Shown in pieces: positions 1 through 8,526 of a stretch of DNA of 64,000 nt. A program made the translations under genes and the position numbers. Source of the DNA: JBPOHE01 sp052035915 (GTDB taxonomy: Bacteria; Pseudomonadota; Gammaproteobacteria; Chromatiales; Chromatiaceae). Each line of letters opens with the position of its first letter. Position 1 is the stretch's first letter. The DNA is taken from the NCBI GenBank assembly GCA_052035915.1, contig JBPOHE010000084.1, positions 10,946 through 74,945 of the forward strand, read 5' to 3'. The notes under the pieces were generated by a model. That model did not search any database and had not been told where the DNA came from. It was given only the letters and a program-made list of their open reading frames with translations.

Positions 1-113
1 AGTTGGCGCGACGTCTGGCCGCCGCCGGCCAGACCAAGGCGCGTCGCGACTATGACTGGAGCCGGATCAGCGAACGCCTGCTCGGCCTCTACCGCGATCT
101 CGTCAGGCGCTGA
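1..113 (+). CDS. C-terminal end of a glycosyltransferase-like protein (partial)
   Basis: An open frame enters from the left edge and stops with TGA at 111-113, two bases before the next ATG. About 36 residues are visible. They are Arg/Ala-rich and end in a Tyr-Asp-Trp-Ser segment followed by an amphipathic helix, a tail common at the C-terminus of family 4 glycosyltransferases. The tight spacing to the next glycosyltransferase supports a shared operon. The catalytic part lies outside the window, so the family call is tentative. Confidence 0.5.
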   Translation, partial: LARRLAAAGQTKARRDYDWSRISERLLGLYRDLVRR

Positions 114-115
114 AG

Positions 116-1255
116 ATGCGCGTCCTCCATGTCCATGAGCGCGCCGGTTTCTATGGCGGAGTCGAGCAGATCCTTTATGACACCGCCGTCGGCCTGGGCC
201 GGGTCGGCTGGCCTCAGGCCCTCTGGCATCGGGACCCCGATCCCCAGCCCGACTATCTGGCCGCCTTCGCCCAGAGCGGGGAGGGGGAGGAGATCCTGAG
301 CGGCTTCGCCCCCGATGTGCTGTTGCTGCATAAAACGGAGGATGCCGCCTTGGTCGAGGGTTTGGCGCGGCGCTTTCCCACCGCCCGCATGGTCCACGAC
401 CATGACCTGGTCTGCCTGCGAAGGCACAAATACTTTCCCCTCAACACCAGGGTCTGCGACCGACCGGCGGGGATCGCCTGTTACACCCATCTCTGTTTCT
501 TGCAGAAAGCTCCGCCGGGCAGTTTGTTGCCCATCGCCCTGGCCCGGGTCGGCGAACGCAAGGCGGCGATCCGCGCCCATCGCGAGGTGCGATCTTTTCT
601 CGTCGGCAGTCGCTGGATGCGGCGCGAACTCGAAATGAACGGCATCGACCCGGGTCGCATCGAGATCATCCCCCCCATCCCCGCCGCTCTCGCCAGCGCC
701 AAACCCTTGCCTCCGGTGGATGGTCCCGAGGTGCTCTTTGTCGGCCAGGTGATCCGCGGCAAGGGGGTGGATTTGCTGCTCCAGGCCCTGGCCCGGGTCG
801 AACCGCCCTGGCACGCCAGCCTTCTCGGCAGCGGCAATCACCTCGACTTTTGTCGACAGCTCGCGATCAGACTCGGGATCGGCGAGCGGGTGGATTTCGC
901 CGGTTGGGTGCCCCATGACGAACTGGAAGCCCATTACGCCCGTGCCGCCATCGCCGTGGTGCCGTCCCGTTGGCCCGAGCCCTTCGGCATGGTGGGCATC
1001 GAGGCCATGGCCCGGGGGCGGCCGGTGGTGGCCTTCGCCGTTGGCGGCATCCCCGACTGGCTGACGCACGAGGTCAGCGGGCTCCTGGTCCAGGAGGCGG
1101 ACATCGCCGCCCTGGCGCAGGCGATTCAAGGCCTGTTGCGTCAGCCCGAGCGCGCCCAGGCCCTGGGTCGGCGGGCGGCCCGGGAGGTGGCGGAGCGGTT
1201 TCGCCATGAGGTCTATCTCGAACAGATGATTTCTATCTTGGAGGGCTTGGGATGA
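116..1255 (+). CDS. Glycosyltransferase family 4 (GT-B fold)
   Basis: A 379-residue protein of normal size for a GT4 enzyme. The C-terminal half holds the family signature: a VPSRWPEPFG segment followed by a second Glu (GIEAMARG), the E-x7-E pair that contacts the nucleotide-sugar donor. A Gly-rich loop (FVGQVIRGKG, about residue 205) opens the second Rossmann domain. The N-terminus lacks a signal peptide, so it should act on the cytoplasmic face of the membrane, adding a sugar to a lipid-linked or surface polysaccharide. It starts two bases after the previous stop and overlaps the next glycosyltransferase by four bases (ATGA), so translation is probably coupled. Donor and acceptor cannot be read from the sequence. 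Confidence 0.9.
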   Translation: MRVLHVHERAGFYGGVEQILYDTAVGLGRVGWPQALWHRDPDPQPDYLAAFAQSGEGEEILSGFAPDVLLLHKTEDAALVEGLARRFPTARMVHDHDLVCLRRHKYFPLNTRVCDRPAGIACYTHLCFLQKAPPGSLLPIALARVGERKAAIRAHREVRSFLVGSRWMRRELEMNGIDPGRIEIIPPIPAALASAKPLPPVDGPEVLFVGQVIRGKGVDLLLQALARVEPPWHASLLGSGNHLDFCRQLAIRLGIGERVDFAGWVPHDELEAHYARAAIAVVPSRWPEPFGMVGIEAMARGRPVVAFAVGGIPDWLTHEVSGLLVQEADIAALAQAIQGLLRQPERAQALGRRAAREVAERFRHEVYLEQMISILEGLG

Positions 1256-2397
1256 GAATCGGGATCTCGGCCTTTGCCGCGGACGGCGGCAAATCGGGCA
1301 TCGGCCAGTACATGATCAACATCCTGCGCCGCCTGCCAGAGCTGGCCCCGGAGGATCAGTTCGTGCTCTTCGTCAACCAGGGGGATCGAGCGCTGTTCGA
1401 TTTCGCCCACCCCCGGCTAGAGATCCATGCCAGCCCGGATTGGTCCGCCCATCCCCTGGTGAACATCTTCTGGCATCTGTTGCGCCTGCCGATGCTGTTG
1501 CAACGTCACCGCTGCGATCTGGTGTTTCTTCCCGCCGGCAACCGGCGGCTCGCCTGGTGGTATGGCGTCCCCAGTCTGGGTACGGTGCATGACCTTTCTC
1601 AATTGCACATCCCGCAGAAATACGATCCCCTGCGCATGTTCTATGTGATGCGGGTGTTGCCGCGGATGATGCGGCGCCTGACGCGGGTGATCGCGGTCAG
1701 CGACTCCACCCGGCGCGATCTGGAAAGTTACGCCAAGGTGCCTGGAGAGCGTATCGAGATCATCCCCAACGGGGCGGATCTGAGTCGCTTTTTCCCCCGC
1801 GACCGCGAGGCGGCGAAGACGGAACTCAGCGCCCGTATGGGTCTGCCCAGGGACTTTCTGCTCTACATCGCCCGTCTGGAACACCCGGGTAAAAACCACG
1901 TCCGCTTGCTGGAAGCCTTCAGCCGTTTGCAGGGGCTCACCCAGCGGCCCTACAAACTGGTGCTGGTGGGTGGTCGTTGGAATGGGGCCGAGGTGATCGA
2001 GGCCAAGGTCAAGGAACTGGGACTGGAGAAACAGGTGATCTTTCCCGGCTTCGTCCCCAACGAGACCCTGCCGCTGCTCTATGCCGCCGCCGATCTGCTG
2101 GTCTTTCCCTCCCTGTTCGAGGGCTTCGGCATCCCTTTACTGGAGGCCATGGCCTCGGGGACGCCGGTGTGCGCCTCGAACATTTCCAGCCTCCCAGAGG
2201 TCGTCGGCGACGCCGGTCTGCTGTTCGATCCCATGGAGCCGGCCGCCATCGCCGTCGCCATGCATCGCCTGCTGGAAGATCGGGAGCTGCGCGAGCGACT
2301 CATCGCCCGCGGGCTGGCCAGGGCCCCGCGGTTCACCTGGGATCAGGCGTCGGCCCGGGTGGTGGAGGCGATACATCGCACGGCGAGTGGTGCATGA
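1252..2397 (+). CDS. Glycosyltransferase family 4 (GT-B fold), second copy
   Basis: A 381-residue GT4 protein. It has an N-terminal Gly-rich acceptor-domain loop (GKSGIGQYM, about residues 13-21), a middle phosphate-binding region (IARLEHPGKNH, about residue 205) and the E-x7-E signature in FEGFGIPLLEAMASGTP. It overlaps the upstream glycosyltransferase and the downstream lipoprotein gene by ATGA junctions, so all three are one translationally coupled unit. The clear divergence from its neighbour suggests the two enzymes add different sugars in sequence rather than being a recent duplication. Mannosyl-, rhamnosyl- or glucosyltransferase activity are all possible. Confidence 0.9.
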   Translation: MRIGISAFAADGGKSGIGQYMINILRRLPELAPEDQFVLFVNQGDRALFDFAHPRLEIHASPDWSAHPLVNIFWHLLRLPMLLQRHRCDLVFLPAGNRRLAWWYGVPSLGTVHDLSQLHIPQKYDPLRMFYVMRVLPRMMRRLTRVIAVSDSTRRDLESYAKVPGERIEIIPNGADLSRFFPRDREAAKTELSARMGLPRDFLLYIARLEHPGKNHVRLLEAFSRLQGLTQRPYKLVLVGGRWNGAEVIEAKVKELGLEKQVIFPGFVPNETLPLLYAAADLLVFPSLFEGFGIPLLEAMASGTPVCASNISSLPEVVGDAGLLFDPMEPAAIAVAMHRLLEDRELRERLIARGLARAPRFTWDQASARVVEAIHRTASGA

Positions 2398-2807
2398 CCA
2401 GTCACATCCGGGTGGCCGGACTGCTGCCGGCGATCCTGTTGCTCGGCTGTGTCACGCCACCTCCAGTCTGCACCCAGGATACGGATACCCCGGCTTCCCG
2501 GATCGAGCCCGGTCAGTCCTCCGCGGCCTCCTGTCAGTCCATTCCTGCTGGAGCCACCTCCGCCCCGGTGGAGATCGACGCCTCACCCACTCCGGCCCGT
2601 ATCCTGGTGGACGGGGTCGAGATCGGGCCAACCCCACTGCGCCGCCATCTCTGGTATAGCAGCACCACCCGCTTCATCCGCATCACCGCCGAGCCCCTCT
2701 ACCCCGACCAGGGGCGGCAGGAACGCCTCATCCAGGTGCCGCCTCTACCCAGGCGCATCCAGTTTTTCATGAACAATCCGGCGGCCACGGATCGAGAGGC
2801 GAGGTGA
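2394..2807 (+). CDS. PEGA-domain lipoprotein
   Basis: A 137-residue protein starting at the ATG that overlaps the previous stop. The N-terminus is a short hydrophobic signal ending in a lipobox (Leu-Leu-Gly-Cys, Cys at about residue 20), so lipidation and outer or inner membrane anchoring are expected. After a Pro/Thr/Ser linker, the segment around PARILVDGVEIGPTP matches the PEGA domain, a small beta-sandwich usually found in surface or secreted proteins. Being the last gene of the glycosyltransferase operon suggests an envelope role tied to the polysaccharide. The binding partner is unknown. Confidence 0.75.
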   Translation: MTSHIRVAGLLPAILLLGCVTPPPVCTQDTDTPASRIEPGQSSAASCQSIPAGATSAPVEIDASPTPARILVDGVEIGPTPLRRHLWYSSTTRFIRITAEPLYPDQGRQERLIQVPPLPRRIQFFMNNPAATDREAR

Positions 2808-2829
2808 TGAGTAGCCGGAAGAAGCTGAC

Positions 2830-2938
2830 GGGCCTGGGCGCTTTGGCTCGGTCATTGTTCTCTTAAAGAGAACAATTAAGGTTTAATTGTTCTTTAAAAA
2901 AGAACAAAACCGGCCATTTTCGGTCGATGCCCGGAGCC
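2830..2938 (-). repeat. Paired-dyad intergenic repeat, copy A
   Basis: First of six related elements in this window. The dyads are GTTCTCTTAAAGAGAAC at 2857-2873 and GTTCTTTAAAAAAGAAC at 2889-2905, each exactly 17 bp, with starts 32 bp apart. GC-rich arms flank them (GGGCCTGGGCG on the left, GATGCCCGG on the right). Read on the minus strand, the outer arms match copy B closely. The AGAACAAT/ATTGTTCT halves between the dyads can also pair with each other, and here the pairing extends through AATTAA/TTAATT. The element sits 22 bases after the lipoprotein stop. The rest of the 344-base gap (2939-3151) shows no gene. Confidence 0.85.
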
Positions 2939-3151
2939 AATGAACGCGCCTATCCATTCCTGTTGAGCTGATCTCTTATCGGCGGATGAAGGGGCGGCGT
3001 CCGCGCCCGACCACTTGGAAGCCCGGACTGGAGGCGGAAAGGCGGTCACCCCACAGGTAAACCCTGTTGTGAGACAACTCGACTTTGGTCGACATCCTCG
3101 ACGACCGGGCTCAATCTATACTTTTTACCAGCGGAGAGAGAGGGAATTTCG

Positions 3152-4504
3152 ATGTCGGAATCCACAAGCCTGCTTGGTCCGGTCTGGGGTGTCGCCCTCG
3201 CCGCGCTGGTGTTGGCCGGTTGGTGGCGGGCCATCGCCAGTCTACTCGACCTGCGCGACCACACCGATTCCAGGGCCAGCTGGCTGGCCGCTCTCCGGGG
3301 AAAGGGATACTCGGTGCGGCCCAGCCCCTGGCCGCGGGGGGTCTGGATCAGGGTATCGACGCCTTTCCCCGCCTGGATCAGGATCCGTCGCCGCGGCCGC
3401 AGCCAGATCGGTTACCGGGGCGATGCGGCCAGAACCTCGGGAAACCTGGACTTCGACAGTCGCTTCGAGGTGGATGGTCCCAGCCGTCATCGCACCCGGG
3501 AGTTCTTCGGCGGAGCCGAGATGCGGCAGTGTATCGCCGAGCTGTTCAACCAACCGGTCGAACGTCTGGCGCTGACGCCCGGGGGCCTCAGTGCCTGGAT
3601 TCCGGCCAACCAATTCCGCCAACTGGGTTCGGCGAGTCTTCCCCGCATCGCCGGGTTGCTGCAACAGCTTTCCGGTCTGCCCCGCGCCACCCCTGGGGTG
3701 GTCGCCAAAGCCTCCCAGACTCCCCCGGTCGTGGCGCCCCTGAAAACCAAGGCCGCTATTCCTGTCCCGGCCAAGGTGGCCAAGCCGGAGGTTGGAGTCC
3801 AACCGGCGCGGGTTCCGTCCGGCCAGGTCAAGGTTCAGGCACTAGGATTTCCCCATCTCCTTTATCCGGTGCGCTTCTGGTTGCTGATGCTGGGGATTCT
3901 GGGATTCTGGCTCCTGAGAGCGGCCATGGAGGCCTATCGCCCCCTCAATCCGGCCAGCTATCTGCTGGTCGAAGGGGGCGACTTTATCTATCAAGCCCTG
4001 GGGTTCGGCGGCGCCCTGGTGTTGGTGTTCAGTCTTCCCGCCCTCTTGCTGCGCCGCGGACGGCTATTCCGCCTCATCACCACGGCGGTCTTGGCCGCCT
4101 TCATGCTGCCCCTGTTCGCGGCCGGCCTCTTTGCGTCCGCCAACGGTTTACTGGCCGGGCCTCAGGAGCCGCCCCGGATGATGATGGTGCTGGGGAAAGA
4201 GCTGCGGCGGGAGCCGGGTCGGGGAAGCGGGGGCTTCGGCATCGAACTGGATCCGAACGCCAGCCCGAGCCAGCAGGCGCTGACCGCCTGGGTCGGGCAC
4301 TTCAGTCGTTTCGCCGCCAAGTCGGGGAAGGAGAGCTCGCCGATACTGACCCTGGTGTCCCTGGACGGCACCTCGGGCGCTCGGACGATCCAGGCCAAGC
4401 CGCGGGAGTTCATGGGGGTGAAGCCGGGAGACCTGGTCCGGCTGATCACCCGCCCCGGCTGGATTGCCGGGGATCTGGTCGTCCATCTGGAACCAGCCTC
4501 TTAG
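3152..4504 (+). CDS. Uncharacterised membrane protein
   Basis: A 450-residue protein I do not recognise. It has one N-terminal membrane segment (about residues 8-30), then a cytoplasmic or periplasmic domain rich in Arg and Trp (about 40-180) with a VDGPSRHRTREFFGG stretch. A Pro/Val/Lys linker (about 185-225) follows, then three more hydrophobic segments (about 238-260, 283-300, 307-330) and a C-terminal soluble tail of about 115 residues. A purine-rich ribosome site (GGAGAGAGAGGG) precedes the ATG. No enzymatic motif is visible. It stands alone between repeat A and a convergent gene, so context gives no function. Confidence 0.65.
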   Translation: MSESTSLLGPVWGVALAALVLAGWWRAIASLLDLRDHTDSRASWLAALRGKGYSVRPSPWPRGVWIRVSTPFPAWIRIRRRGRSQIGYRGDAARTSGNLDFDSRFEVDGPSRHRTREFFGGAEMRQCIAELFNQPVERLALTPGGLSAWIPANQFRQLGSASLPRIAGLLQQLSGLPRATPGVVAKASQTPPVVAPLKTKAAIPVPAKVAKPEVGVQPARVPSGQVKVQALGFPHLLYPVRFWLLMLGILGFWLLRAAMEAYRPLNPASYLLVEGGDFIYQALGFGGALVLVFSLPALLLRRGRLFRLITTAVLAAFMLPLFAAGLFASANGLLAGPQEPPRMMMVLGKELRREPGRGSGGFGIELDPNASPSQQALTAWVGHFSRFAAKSGKESSPILTLVSLDGTSGARTIQAKPREFMGVKPGDLVRLITRPGWIAGDLVVHLEPAS

Positions 4505-4539
4505 AAGCTATTTCCGAACCAGGTACTACCAACTTGTAG

Positions 4540-4559
4540 GTCGGCATTCCTATGCCGAC
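4540..4559. repeat. Short perfect hairpin, REP-like
   Basis: GTCGGCAT TCCT ATGCCGAC is a perfect 8-bp stem with a four-base loop. It lies in the gap between two convergent genes (stops at 4504 and 4675). It could end or protect both transcripts. There is no T-run, so it is not a classical terminator and is more like a small repetitive palindrome. Confidence 0.5.
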
Positions 4560-4674
4560 GACCGATTCTTCACCCAATGGCGGCAAAGGGTTACCGCCCT
4601 ACAGCTAGAACGCCAGCCAACCCGGAGTGGTCGCGCACACCGCTTCCGGCGCGATGCTGCTTTGACCTTGCCTT

Positions 4675-6495
4675 CTAGTTGCGTACATGAAACCAGGCGG
4701 TCAACTCCGGGATATCCACTTCCCGCACGGCGAGCAGCCGTTCCGCATTCAGTACCTCGGGGGCGCGCAATCGTACCCTGGCCTCCATGGCCAGCGCCGG
4801 CAGCAGAAAGAGACCCTTGGTGTCGTCCACATCCACCAGGACGCCCTTGCCGCGCCAGCCCGGGTTCTGCGTCAGGTAGACCATCTTCCAGTGTTGGTTG
4901 GATAGCCGCTCGGTACGCCGCACCTGACCGCTGGCGGTCTCGGCGATGGCGCAGCGGTTGGCGATGGTCTCGGCATCGAGCCAGGGCTCGCCCCGCAGAT
5001 GGGCACGCAGTTGTTGATGCACCAGGAGATCCGAATAGCGTCGGAGCGGGCTGGTGGCCCGGGTATAGAGTTCCAGCCCGAGTCCGGCGTGGGGCTCGCC
5101 CTGGGTGTTTAATTTGGTCGGCTTGAACTGTTTGCGGTAGGCGAACATCTCCGCCATGGTTTGGGGTTGTTTGAGGCTGTCCGGCGGCGGCTGAGCGGCG
5201 AAGGGGATGGGGATCGCCCGTTCCCGGGCGAAGCGGGCGATCGCCTCGCCGGCCATCAGCATGGTATCGGTGACCATATCCCGGCTGTCCAATCGCGGCA
5301 GGGGGCGCACGATCACCTGGCCCTGTTTGACTCGCACGCTGACTTCGGGCAATTCGATGACGGCGCTGCCCCTGGCCTGGCGTCGGGCACGATAGGCCTG
5401 GGTGCGCTGGAACAGGGAGCGGAAGGGTTCTTCGTGCAGTGACTCGTTGACCTGGGCATAGGTCAGCCGTTGCACCCGGATCCAGGACAACATGAGTTCG
5501 GCATCCAATAATTCCCCTTCGCTTCCCAGGCGTAATCCCAGGGAGAGGGCCGGGGAGATCTCCGTCAGACCCAGACCCAGGCGTTGGGTCGCCACCGGCG
5601 GGAGCATGGTCACCACCCCTTCGGGGAGATAGAGGTTGGCTCCCCGTGACCGCGCCTCCAGATCCGCGGGTGAATCCGGCGGCACCAGGGCGGCGACATC
5701 GGCGATGTGGACCCAGAGCCGTTCTCCATCCCAGCCGATGGCATCGTCCGGATCTTCGTTGCCTTCGTCGTCGATGGCCAGGGCCGTGAGTTGGGTGAGA
5801 TCCTGCCTCGACTCCGGGGGCAGGTCCGGCAGGGGGAAGCTTGGTGTTTCGAGAGGGAGGCCGGTGCGACCCGGATAGGGATTGAAGTTCTCCTCCCAAT
5901 AACCGATCCGCACCAGAAACCGATGGGCCTGCTCCGGGCTTTCCTGATGACCCAGGGTTTGCAGGACGCGGCTGGTCTCCCGGCGTCCCAGGGCCAGTTG
6001 CTCCACCTCGCTCAGGCGTCCGCGGTCGACCTCGGCCATGGTCCCGGCCTGCATGCGTTCCAGAAAGGCCTTCCATTCCCGTTCCGCCGCCGCCTTGGCC
6101 TCCCGCGCCGCCCGCTCTTCGGCCACCAGCTCCGGGGTACGGACCTCGATCCGCCAGGGGGGGCCGCGGAAGTACAGCCCCTCCGCCACCAGTTGCCAGG
6201 TTGCCCAGGCGATGGCCGGAGTGAAATCGCCGTAGATGAGCTCGCCGAGTTCGGCTAGGCTGGTGGTCGTTCCGGCCAGGAGTTCCCAAGCCGACTCCAC
6301 GTCGCCGGGGCAGTCGCGCAACTCGGACAGGCTCGCCAGGGGACCGGGATGCAGAAGGGCCAGATCCTTGGGACGCACCCGTTTGGTCTCGCCGGTCTCC
6401 ACTTCGATGTCGATCTTGTCACCGATCGCCAACACCCGCGCCGGGCGGGCCTTGTACAACACCAAACTCTGCGTTTTCGGGCTGGTTTCCGTCAT
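4675..6495 (-). CDS. RNB-domain exoribonuclease (RNase II/R family)
   Basis: A 606-residue protein with the RNase II catalytic signature at about residues 240-253 (AIDDEGNEDPDDAI), which holds the Asp cluster that binds the two Mg ions for 3'-to-5' hydrolysis of single-stranded RNA. The N-terminal 200 residues are not the usual cold-shock pair of RNase II. They contain a Lys/Arg-rich beta segment and a long charged helix (about 123-165). The C-terminal part ends soon after the catalytic domain, so a full S1 domain is doubtful. This is the short RNB type found in many proteobacteria and cyanobacteria. It may degrade or trim RNA in the cytoplasm; the exact substrate is not known. Confidence 0.85.
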   Translation of the reverse strand: MTETSPKTQSLVLYKARPARVLAIGDKIDIEVETGETKRVRPKDLALLHPGPLASLSELRDCPGDVESAWELLAGTTTSLAELGELIYGDFTPAIAWATWQLVAEGLYFRGPPWRIEVRTPELVAEERAAREAKAAAEREWKAFLERMQAGTMAEVDRGRLSEVEQLALGRRETSRVLQTLGHQESPEQAHRFLVRIGYWEENFNPYPGRTGLPLETPSFPLPDLPPESRQDLTQLTALAIDDEGNEDPDDAIGWDGERLWVHIADVAALVPPDSPADLEARSRGANLYLPEGVVTMLPPVATQRLGLGLTEISPALSLGLRLGSEGELLDAELMLSWIRVQRLTYAQVNESLHEEPFRSLFQRTQAYRARRQARGSAVIELPEVSVRVKQGQVIVRPLPRLDSRDMVTDTMLMAGEAIARFARERAIPIPFAAQPPPDSLKQPQTMAEMFAYRKQFKPTKLNTQGEPHAGLGLELYTRATSPLRRYSDLLVHQQLRAHLRGEPWLDAETIANRCAIAETASGQVRRTERLSNQHWKMVYLTQNPGWRGKGVLVDVDDTKGLFLLPALAMEARVRLRAPEVLNAERLLAVREVDIPELTAWFHVRN

Positions 6496-6700
6496 TATCC
6501 CCGTCTCGATAAAGGACTGTGGATCTGCGCACGCTGGCGCTCATCCCCTATGATAGCCGGGTCACCGGCCTGGGCGTGAATCGGAACCGCCCGCTGGGGT
6601 CGCCCTCGGCGATTCAAGGTGCGTCCGGCCGATTCTGGGCCCGGACTATACTTTGTCCTACCCGAGACCAGCCCGAGCCCTTTGCCACAGAGACAACCCC

Positions 6701-7735
6701 ATGAATCCAGAATGGAAAACCTTTCTCACCACCCAAGGCGCCGGCGTCGAGGCCGAGGAGCCGGTAAAATTCGCGGACGCACCGCCCTTTCCCCCCTGTT
6801 CCCTGCACGAACTCTCCCATCTCGGCCTGATCAGTGTGGTGGGGGAGGACCGGGTGCCGTTCCTCCAGGGCCAGTTGACCAACGATATCCGCCAACTCAG
6901 CCCGACCCACAGCCAGTTGGCGGCCTATTGCACGCCGAAAGGACGGATGCTGACCATCCTGCGGCTGATTGACACCGGCGAACAGCTGTTGCTGCAATTG
7001 CCGCGGGAGTTGTTGCCCTCGGTGCTCAGGCGACTGGGAATGTTCGTGATCCGCTCCAGGGTCGGATTGCGCGACGCAAGCGATGACTGGGTTCGCATGG
7101 GGCTGGCTGGCGACTGTGCCCGGGAGCGGTTGGCGGCCAGCTTTGCCGAGCTACCGACGGAGCCGAACGGGGTCTCCCGGCAAGGCGACGTCCTCTTGCT
7201 TCGGCATCCAGGCCCCACTCCAAGATACGAGATCCTGGGCCCGGTCGGGGAACTTCTCCCTTTGTGGCGTCGCTGCGTCGCCCAGGCCAGGCCTTCGAGC
7301 GCGGCCCATTGGGCCTGGTTCGATATCCGCGCCGGCATTCCCAACCTCCTGACACAGAATGTGGAAGCCTTCGTCCCCCAGATGACCAATCTGCAACTGG
7401 TGGACGGGGTGAGTTTCACCAAGGGCTGTTATGCCGGCCAGGAAGTGGTGGCGCGCATGCAGTATCTGGGCAAGCTGAAGCGACGCATGTACCTCGCCCA
7501 TGTGGAGGGAGAAAAGACTCCGCAGGCCGGGGATGAACTCTTCTCCCCCCTCAGCGACTCCGGCCAGGGTGCGGGGCGGGTGGTGGAGGCCCAGGCCGCC
7601 CCCGGAGGTGGTTATGACCTCCTGGTCGTGGCCGAGATCGCCGGGGTCGAGGCCGATCAATTGTTCCTCAGCGAAGGGGGGGCGAAGCTCTCATGGTTGT
7701 CCCTGCCCTATGAGCTATCGGCCTCCTCGAACTGA
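6701..7735 (+). CDS. ygfZ: Folate-binding protein YgfZ (GcvT-like), Fe-S repair / tRNA modification factor
   Basis: A 344-residue protein from the ATG at 6701; an upstream frame extension adds 16 residues that are not family-like. The YgfZ signature KGCYAGQE is present at residues 241-248, with the conserved Cys at 243 needed for function. The rest has the GcvT-type tetrahydrofolate-binding fold. YgfZ helps assemble or repair certain iron-sulfur enzymes such as the tRNA methylthiotransferase MiaB, with folate as cofactor. It is divergent from the ribonuclease gene and is followed about 70 bases later by a transglycosylase gene on the same strand. Confidence 0.95.
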   Translation: MNPEWKTFLTTQGAGVEAEEPVKFADAPPFPPCSLHELSHLGLISVVGEDRVPFLQGQLTNDIRQLSPTHSQLAAYCTPKGRMLTILRLIDTGEQLLLQLPRELLPSVLRRLGMFVIRSRVGLRDASDDWVRMGLAGDCARERLAASFAELPTEPNGVSRQGDVLLLRHPGPTPRYEILGPVGELLPLWRRCVAQARPSSAAHWAWFDIRAGIPNLLTQNVEAFVPQMTNLQLVDGVSFTKGCYAGQEVVARMQYLGKLKRRMYLAHVEGEKTPQAGDELFSPLSDSGQGAGRVVEAQAAPGGGYDLLVVAEIAGVEADQLFLSEGGAKLSWLSLPYELSASSN

Positions 7736-7808
7736 GGCCACCAGGAGGGGTGGGGCCAGGCGCCCTGGGGGTGGGGCGAGTCGCAGAGGCGGACGGGGCC
7801 CCGCCGCC

Positions 7809-8501
7809 ATGCCCCATGGTCGCCGCTACCCACCGCGATCTCCCCCGTCCTCTACCCCAAACGCCTCGGTCATCCCCAAGAGCTGGCCGTGGAGGCGGTT
7901 CCGTCTGCGGATCCTTCTTGCCCTGGGCGGCGTCCTCATCAGTGCCGCCCTCCTTTCCTGGTATGTCTTGCGCCAACCTCAGGATATCGATGATCTATGC
8001 CTTGTCTTCGCCGAAAAAACCGACTGGGTCGAGAAAACCGGTCAGGCTGCCAAACGCTGGGGTATACCCGTGGCCGTGTTGATGGCGGTGATCCGCCAGG
8101 AGTCATCCTTTCGCTATAACGCCGTCCCCGAGGTGAGACTTTTCGGCCTCATCCCCTGGGGTCACCCGACCAGCGCCTATGGGTATGCCCAGGCGTTGGA
8201 CGCCACCTGGGACGACTATGTGCGTATCACCGGAAATAAATACGCCACCCGGGACGACTTCGCCCATGCGGTGGACTTCGTCGGCTGGTATCTCAGTGGT
8301 AATGTGCGTCGCTTGAATATCCCCCCAAGCGATGTATTTCGACAGTATCTCGCCTATCACGAGGGACCGCGGGGGTTTCAGGAGGGTAGTTTCCGTTCTA
8401 AGGACTGGCTCCTCGGCGTCGCCCGGAAGGTCGAGCGCTATGCCTTCGCCTATGACCGCCAGCTCGCCCGGTGTCATCCCGAGCTGGCCGGCGGTCTCTG
8501 A
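7809..8501 (+). CDS. Membrane-anchored lytic transglycosylase, SLT domain
   Basis: A 230-residue protein from ATG 7809. Residues 1-30 are basic and Pro/Ser-rich, residues 33-53 form one transmembrane helix, and the rest is periplasmic. The SLT fold is shown by IRQESSFRYNAV (catalytic Glu at about 98), the WGHPTSAYGYAQ segment and the final YLAYHEGPRGF motif. Such enzymes cleave the MurNAc-GlcNAc bond of peptidoglycan and form anhydro-MurNAc. The start is chosen because upstream codons in frame encode a low-complexity sequence antisense-like to nothing known. Downstream and convergent lies a second transglycosylase gene. Confidence 0.85.
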   Translation: MPHGRRYPPRSPPSSTPNASVIPKSWPWRRFRLRILLALGGVLISAALLSWYVLRQPQDIDDLCLVFAEKTDWVEKTGQAAKRWGIPVAVLMAVIRQESSFRYNAVPEVRLFGLIPWGHPTSAYGYAQALDATWDDYVRITGNKYATRDDFAHAVDFVGWYLSGNVRRLNIPPSDVFRQYLAYHEGPRGFQEGSFRSKDWLLGVARKVERYAFAYDRQLARCHPELAGGL

Positions 8502-8526
8502 GACATCAGGCCCGGCTAACAGAGAC

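Noticed and set aside
2857..2905. Idea that the GTTCT dyads are LexA boxes
   Set aside because: The gammaproteobacterial LexA box is CTG-N10-CAG, and these dyads lie behind genes, not at DNA repair promoters.
3085..4539. 484-codon plus-strand frame
   Set aside because: Overlaps the membrane protein in another frame. Gly/Ser/Arg-rich with no start signal; the 3152 frame has the ribosome site and membrane helices.
4550..6289. 579-codon minus-strand frame
   Set aside because: Out-of-frame shadow of the RNB exoribonuclease, whose catalytic motif fixes the real frame.
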